Part shown: in pieces, positions 59,691-64,000 of the stretch
Numbering within the stretch: the stretch's first letter is position 1
Layout of the letters: each line of letters begins with the position of its first letter
Source of the DNA: Cinnamomum chago
Taxonomy: Eukaryota > Streptophyta > Magnoliopsida > Laurales > Lauraceae
NCBI GenBank assembly: GCA_038049695.1
Contig: CP142460.1
Span: forward strand, 39,179,501 to 39,243,500
Direction: 5' to 3'
Length of the DNA: 64,000 nt
Translations under genes and position numbers: made by a program
The notes under the pieces: model-generated
The model's input: only the letters and a program-made list of their open reading frames with translations
Told to the model about the DNA's origin: nothing
Database searches by the model: none

Positions 59691-60461
59691 AAAATCCGAT
59701 TTGTTGTAGTGATCCTATCTAGAAGATAGAAAACAGCACCTAAACATGCAGCCACGAAATCCACAACATACAAGGATCTAGATTATACCTTTGGAGCTTA
59801 GTCGTGCTCTAATGGAGAATTTGAATTCTTTCTTTGATGATGAATATCTTCACTAATCAAATTAGAATCTCCAACACCTTTTGATCTTCCACGCTATGAC
59901 CCGTATCAGATTCTCTTTTCTCAAGAAGATGGTGGAATCTCCAAGAGAAAACCCTAAAGGAAACTAGAAGAGAACTAGAAGAGGGAGAGGAAAAGGAGTG
60001 TACAACACTTGCACTAGGGATCTTGGGCGTGAATTCCAAGATGGGATCATGCATAGTTGACGTCCAAGGGCTCCTCTGTTAGGGATTTTGTAGATTGCAA
60101 TTTGATGGATGCATTATCATTCTAGCATCATTTGATTTACACACATATGCATTGATTTAAGAAATCTTGAAATCTTGTTTTAAACATGCATTGTTTTTAA
60201 GAGTTGTAAAAGTATTGATTTATGCATGTTTTGTTTTTAATCTTGGATGCATTTGTTTGCATTTTTTTTTTAAAAGAGTTTTATCAAATCAAGCAAGCCA
60301 TTGGTTTTAAAGTTTCGAATCATTTTAGGCTTTTTGTGTTTCATGTTTTTAAACATCTTAGTTTGATTTAAAACATGTTATTCAAGCTTGATTTAATGGC
60401 CCAAAAAGTTCCCTCAAGAAAAAACTTTGAAATGTGAGATTTTTGGGAATTTTGGTCCCAG

Positions 60462-60625
60462 GTGGTCGATCTGCAGTGTGGCCGGTCGACCGGCCCAGGG
60501 GACCCAGTCGACTGGCCACACTGCAGGCCGACTGGGTTCCTGGAAGCTCCAACGGTCAGAAATATAGCCGTTGTGAAGGCCAGGTCGACTGAGCCATGTT
60601 TCCAGGTCGACCGGGGACTAGCCGT
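60462..60625. repeat. GTCGAC palindrome cluster in SIRE-like LTR 2
   Basis: CCGGTCGACCGG at 60482-60493, then CCAGTCGACTGG, GGCCGACTGGG, AGGTCGACTGA and AGGTCGACCGGG within about 160 bp, directly upstream of the TATA box. A longer inverted repeat, GCAGTGTGGCC..GGCCACACTGC, encloses the first two units (60472-60526). Confidence 0.85.
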
Positions 60626-60647
60626 TGGGCTGTTTTTGCTATAAATA
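60548..60647 (+). promoter_or_regulatory. Core promoter of SIRE-like LTR 2: MSA-type MYB sites and TATA box
   Basis: TCCAACGGTCA (60548-60558) and, on the minus strand, CCCAACGGCTA (60619-60629) both match YCYAACGGYYA perfectly; CACAACGGCTA (60565-60575, minus) matches 10 of 11. TATAAATA follows at 60640-60647. The layout equals that of copy 1, and the sites are at least as good as there. Confidence 0.7.
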
Positions 60648-63559
60648 TTAGTTCTTTCCTTTGCCAAAAGTTGGGAATTTTAAGGCCCTCCTTGAGGGGT
60701 TTTGAGGCAAATCAAAGGGAAATGAACTAAGGGATGAAGGGGATCATTAGGAAAGCTAAAGCTTGGATTAATGAGTTAAACCACCAAGTAAGCTCTACTT
60801 TCCTTAACCATATGTTGTCATGCTTTGTTTTATTTTTGGTAAATCTTTTCTAGCATGATAAACTATGTTTTGTTGTATCCTTAACATGTTTATGTTTTCA
60901 ATTGATTCATTGTTTTGGATGCATCACCATTGATTCAATCCAAGTAGTACTTGAATTGGTAAATCTAAGTAGATCATGTTAATGGAAACATCTTTGAAAT
61001 TATATGTAACATGATCCATATACTTGGTTGAATCTTTGGTTGTTGTTTTTCAACATAAGAAAATCACTTTCAAATATATCTTATGTTTTGGATTCAACAT
61101 TGTTACAAATCATATGTTTTCATGTTTTGCTCTAATTATTGGTAAATCCTTTCTAGCATGATAAACTATGATTTGTTGTGTCCTTAACATGTTTTATGTT
61201 TTGAATTGATCTATTGTTTTGGATGCATCACCATTTGATTCAATCCAAGTAGTACTTTATTTGGTAAATCTAAGTAGATCATGTTAATGAAAGAATCTTT
61301 GAAATTATATGTAACATGATTCATATACTTGGTTGAATCTTTGGTTGTTGTTTTTCATCATAAGAAAATCTCTTTCAAAATATATCTTATGTTTTGGATT
61401 CAACATCTTTACAAATCATATGTAACTTTGTTTTAAAACTTCACAACTTGCTTTGCATTGATTGGTATATCATATTCAAGTTGTATTTATAATTACATAT
61501 GATTTGTCCCCTAATTTCAATCAAATCTATTTTTATGTTTTATGAGCTACATTGTTGATTTGATTGACATCCCTATGCATCACATGATTGGAGCTAATTT
61601 ATTTCATACAACTTGTGAGTCTTTGATTTTCATATCATTAACAAGTTGTTACTTTTAACATGTGACTTGCATTCTTTCCTCAATCATAAATGTTTTCATG
61701 AGCTAAAACTTTCAAAAGCCTTAGGCATACATTTGTGAGCTTTCATTTTAAAAATGATTGAGGACATCACACACACACATCATGTGCTTTCATCTTTGCA
61801 TTCATAGTGTGTGTGCGTGTATTAGATTTTCATTTTCATATCCGCCTATTTTAGAGGCAAATGTAATGAGCTAAATTGAATCTCCATCAAGTGTATGATA
61901 GACACTAATTTGAGAGATAACCAACCTTGTGGTTGAAGAGGTTATTGCTTAGCCTAAGAAAAGCATAATGTAGAGGTTATTGCTTAGCCTTGAAAAGCAT
62001 AATGTAAAGGTTATTGCTTAGCCTATTGAAAGACATAAATAGTGGAAATCCGGTGGGGTGTTGGATCACAAGCCGGTAGTGGATGTAGGCATTGAGGCTG
62101 AACCACTATAAATCCTTGTGTGATGGTGCTTGCTTTGTGGTGATTGTTTTTATTAAGCTTCCGCATTTAGTTTGATAATCATCACTTGTGACTAGTTTAA
62201 GTTAAAGAAGTAAAATTGATTAAAATTGGTCATAATTGAAGCTCACCCTATTCACCCCCCCCCCCCCCCCTCTAGGGTTCGGATCCCCGGACTTTCTTCC
62301 TCTCCTCCTTTCATAGCATTCAAGCCACCTCCTCTTACTAATTGAAATAGAAGTCTTACTTCCACTACAATTAGTTGCTTACTAAATCACAATTAGAAGT
62401 CTTACTTCAAATATGATTAGTAACTTCCTCTTTTACTAATTAAAATAGAAGTCTCACTTCCATTAATAATTAGTAACTTACTATTACCACTATTAGAAGT
62501 CTCACTTCAAATAGAAATAGTAACTTTCTATTTCCTTTTAGAGTTCTACTATAATTAGTATCTTTCTAATAACTTGTGCTAACGTGGGGACCACTAGGGA
62601 TTCCTTAGAAAGCTGGCTCCAACTGGGACACGCGACCCCACATCTCATGTGCAATCCGGGCCCACAGTTAATTGCAAATAACTCCACTATATAAATGCAA
62701 TTGCACTCCAGTCTTAGGAATATATAACAATGAAGACCCTAAACTTCCTAATTACCACAAGTAGGCCCCTCCATTTATATCCATGGATCAATTGGACCTG
62801 TCCACCAAAATAGATCCATATCTTATTATCCTTGAGCCCCAATCAATTATAATGATCATTTGGTACCGATCCAATTAACTCTTAATTGGAATGGGTGCAC
62901 ACTTACCAATGATAAATCTATTAATTGGCTCAAGGGGATATTAAAGATAGATTCCATCTTGACCATTGAATGTTCCCACAACTCTACTACCACGTACCCA
63001 AATCACCGAGGTGTTGACCTACAATTGGCCTCACTCATTGGTGACTCAAAGCAAATGTATAGATAGAAACTTGAGTTCATTAATGTCTCAGGATTATGAG
63101 CCTATTGCTAGAGAATTATGAGAGCAAACCTTAAAGTAAAGACAGTGTATATAAGGTGCTTCTCATGGTCCTTCGATACATCCAATGTACCAGCACCATG
63201 ATCCAGAATCTTACATTCCGATGATCGAGACAAATCACACTATCTCATAACGATCAAAGTGCTGCAACCTTGTCAGATGAGATGCCCAATCCCATCACTG
63301 GTTGTGAAGATATTTAAGTATAAGATTTGCAATACATGTCTCCTGTATGTGGATCTCATCCATACACATGTATTACATCTAGTATACTTGAGGACTCCAG
63401 TTCATCTCATGAACCATTATGTCATTCGTATTAGTTATGTGCAAACAAGTAATAAAACACCATTCATCTCATGAAAGGAAATCAATAATATATATTGATA
63501 AATAAAGAAATTAATCAATTTATTCATCATATATTGGTATTGAGACCATAAAACTAACA

Positions 63560-63570
63560 CTGATACCAAT
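63560..63570 (-). other. Primer-binding site of copia A, split by LTR G
   Basis: The minus strand reads ATTGGTATCAG directly after the 5' LTR end TTTCCAACA. The remaining AGTC lies across G next to its other CTGAT copy (50714-50722). It matches an initiator tRNA-Met primer site. Confidence 0.85.
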
Positions 63571-63677
63571 TGTTGGAAATTGGTGGGCCTCGTAGATAGG
63601 TTTTTAAAACTTTTTGACCAATTTGACTCAGAGATCAACTATCCAGAAGGCTATAAAACTCAATCCAGGATTCATGT
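63571..63677 (-). mobile_element. Surviving end of the 5' LTR of copia A
   Basis: TGTTGGAAATTGGTGGGCC to GGATTCATGT, matching the 3' LTR of A at 11221 onward. It is cut at 63677 by LTR H. Confidence 0.85.
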
Positions 63678-64000
63678 TGTAAGACCCCGACCCGAGTGAA
63701 CCCGATTAGTGCTAATTAAGTTGCGTGTTAGTGCTAAGCTTGATTAGTGATTTCTGGTTAAGTTGGGTTTGGATTAGGTTTGATTATGGTTTCGGGCTAA
63801 TTCGATTGTCTTGATTTGCTTTGGTAGCTTGTGGGGCCCTTTGGGGGTTCCCTTTTCGGCTTTGTATTTTCTCGAGGAATTTTTCGATTTATTGTGGATT
63901 ATGTTTTTGGCCCGTTGCATGCATCTTGTAGATCTCAACAACTTTCATGTTAATCCCGTATTCATTCGAGATCCCGAAACCCGATTTTCATAGCCTAGAG
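63678..64000 (+). mobile_element. Start of gypsy LTR H, running off the window
   Basis: It begins TGTAAGACCCCGACCCGAGTGAACCCGATTAGTGC, near-identical to the minus-strand start of LTR E at 6453. The five bases before it (CATGT, 63673-63677) are the expected left target duplication. Whether H is solo or part of a full element cannot be seen. Confidence 0.88.

Larger units (their letters stand above)
50863..59711. mobile_element. Non-autonomous CACTA (En/Spm) transposon with captured gene pieces, 8.85 kb
   Basis: The ends are CACTACAACAATTTTGCC on the left and, inverted, CACTACAACAAATCGG on the right, flanked by the 3-bp duplication ATC (50860-50862 and 59712-59714). The host LTR G reads across the join like its relatives. 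Both subterminal regions are packed with GCGACGC/TTTGCGACG motifs in both orientations, the usual binding sites of a CACTA transposase. No frame resembling TNPD or TNPA is present, so it would need a transposase in trans. The interior carries a kinase exon, WD40 exons and selenium-binding protein pieces, plus non-coding DNA. Confidence 0.93.
60077..62297 (+). mobile_element. SIRE-like solo copia LTR 2 (2.22 kb) inside LTR G
   Basis: It starts TGTTAGGGATTTTGTAGATTGC and is homologous to 47863-50076 throughout, including the ~308-bp duplication and the TTATTGCTTAGCCT repeat. A run of about 18 C lies near 62256-62270. The end reads GGACTTTCT where copy 1 has GGACTTACA, so the last bases have changed. 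The proposed duplication TCCTC is at 60072-60076 and 62298-62302. Confidence 0.82.
50723..63559 (-). mobile_element. Solo copia LTR G (1.76 kb net) in the primer site of copia A
   Basis: It starts TGTTGGAAAATAGGTGGGCC and ends ACCATAAAACTAACA, with the exact duplication CTGAT at 50718-50722 and 63560-63564. After removing the CACTA element and SIRE-like LTR 2 it is about 1.76 kb, like D1 and D2. The insertion point lies inside the tRNA-complementary site of the related element A. Confidence 0.93.
11221..63677 (-). mobile_element. Ty1/copia element A (host of most later insertions), minus strand
   Basis: The 3' LTR lies at 11221-12941, followed on the minus strand by the polypurine tract, a decayed pol (12975-15101 and 36044-36772), gag (36780-37607), a leader, the primer site (50718-50722 plus 63560-63570) and the surviving part of the 5' LTR (63571-63677). 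The two LTR ends match each other over ~100 bp better than they match the related solo LTRs, including the GACTCAG(A/G)GATCAACTATCCAGAAG block. All other DNA between these points is later insertions, each with its own target duplication. The right end is cut by LTR H, so the full element is not seen. Removing the insertions gives a normal gene order: gag, protease, integrase, reverse transcriptase, RNase H. Confidence 0.8.

Noticed and set aside
62256-62270. Long C-run as a possible regulatory G-quadruplex
   Set aside because: The run is a slippage-prone expansion of the CACCCCCCCTCT block also seen at 50041; no pattern of four separated G-tracts is present.

Overview
This is a plant nuclear window built almost entirely of transposable elements. 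I see no intact host gene and no tRNA, rRNA, CRISPR array or bacterial-type gene structure. Plant origin is supported by Ty3/gypsy and Ty1/copia polyproteins with plant-type motifs, a chromodomain-bearing gypsy integrase, initiator-tRNA-Met primer sites, a CACTA DNA transposon, and captured exons of a plant LRR receptor kinase, a WD40 protein and a selenium-binding protein. The species cannot be fixed from the sequence. Such dense nesting is typical of heterochromatin in a medium or large angiosperm genome.

Layout. 1-3093: tail of a Tat/Athila-like gypsy element (pol end, long A-rich 3' region, LTR-like DNA with a ~157-bp tandem repeat). 3094-9103: a Tat-type LTR carrying ~147-bp tandem repeats, followed by an inverted partial copy, with a solo gypsy LTR (E, 3182-6453) inserted in it. 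9104-11220: unassigned DNA with a minus-strand LTR-like promoter segment. 11221 to at least 63677: one minus-strand Ty1/copia element (A), with its 3' LTR at 11221-12941 and the surviving part of its 5' LTR at 63571-63677, opened by many later insertions.

Inside A: its integrase gene is split at 15102-36038 by solo gypsy LTR B. B is split by full-length Tekay/Del-like gypsy element C (17515-35357). C carries copia solo LTR D1 in its 5' LTR, copia solo LTR D2 between gag and protease, and an inverted gypsy solo LTR D3 in its 3' LTR. The leader of A holds an unresolved copia-like segment F, two nested giant solo LTRs (I 38979-46077, J 40098-44184) and a SIRE-like solo LTR (47863-50076). A copia solo LTR (G, 50723-63559) sits in the primer-binding site of A and is itself opened by an 8.85-kb CACTA transposon (50863-59711) and a second SIRE-like solo LTR (60077-62297). 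A further gypsy LTR (H) starts at 63678 and leaves the window.

Most boundaries rest on exact target-site duplications read directly: GCTTC, GTAAT, AGCTT, TATAT, GTGGA, CTTGT, GCCAC, CTTTT, GATAG, CTGAT, TCCTC and the 3-bp ATC of the CACTA element. They give a relative order of insertion up to four layers deep. All coding regions are decayed by stops, frameshifts and deletions.

The main items for a second look are: (1) clusters of short perfect palindromes with different cores (CTCGAG, GTCGAC, GATCGATC, GCTAGC, and a GGTTAGC/GCTAACC pair) in unrelated LTR families; (2) perfect matches to the plant mitosis-specific activator (MSA) consensus just upstream of the TATA box of both SIRE-like LTRs; (3) a CACTA element carrying pieces of three unrelated host genes; (4) nucleosome-length tandem repeats within Tat LTRs.
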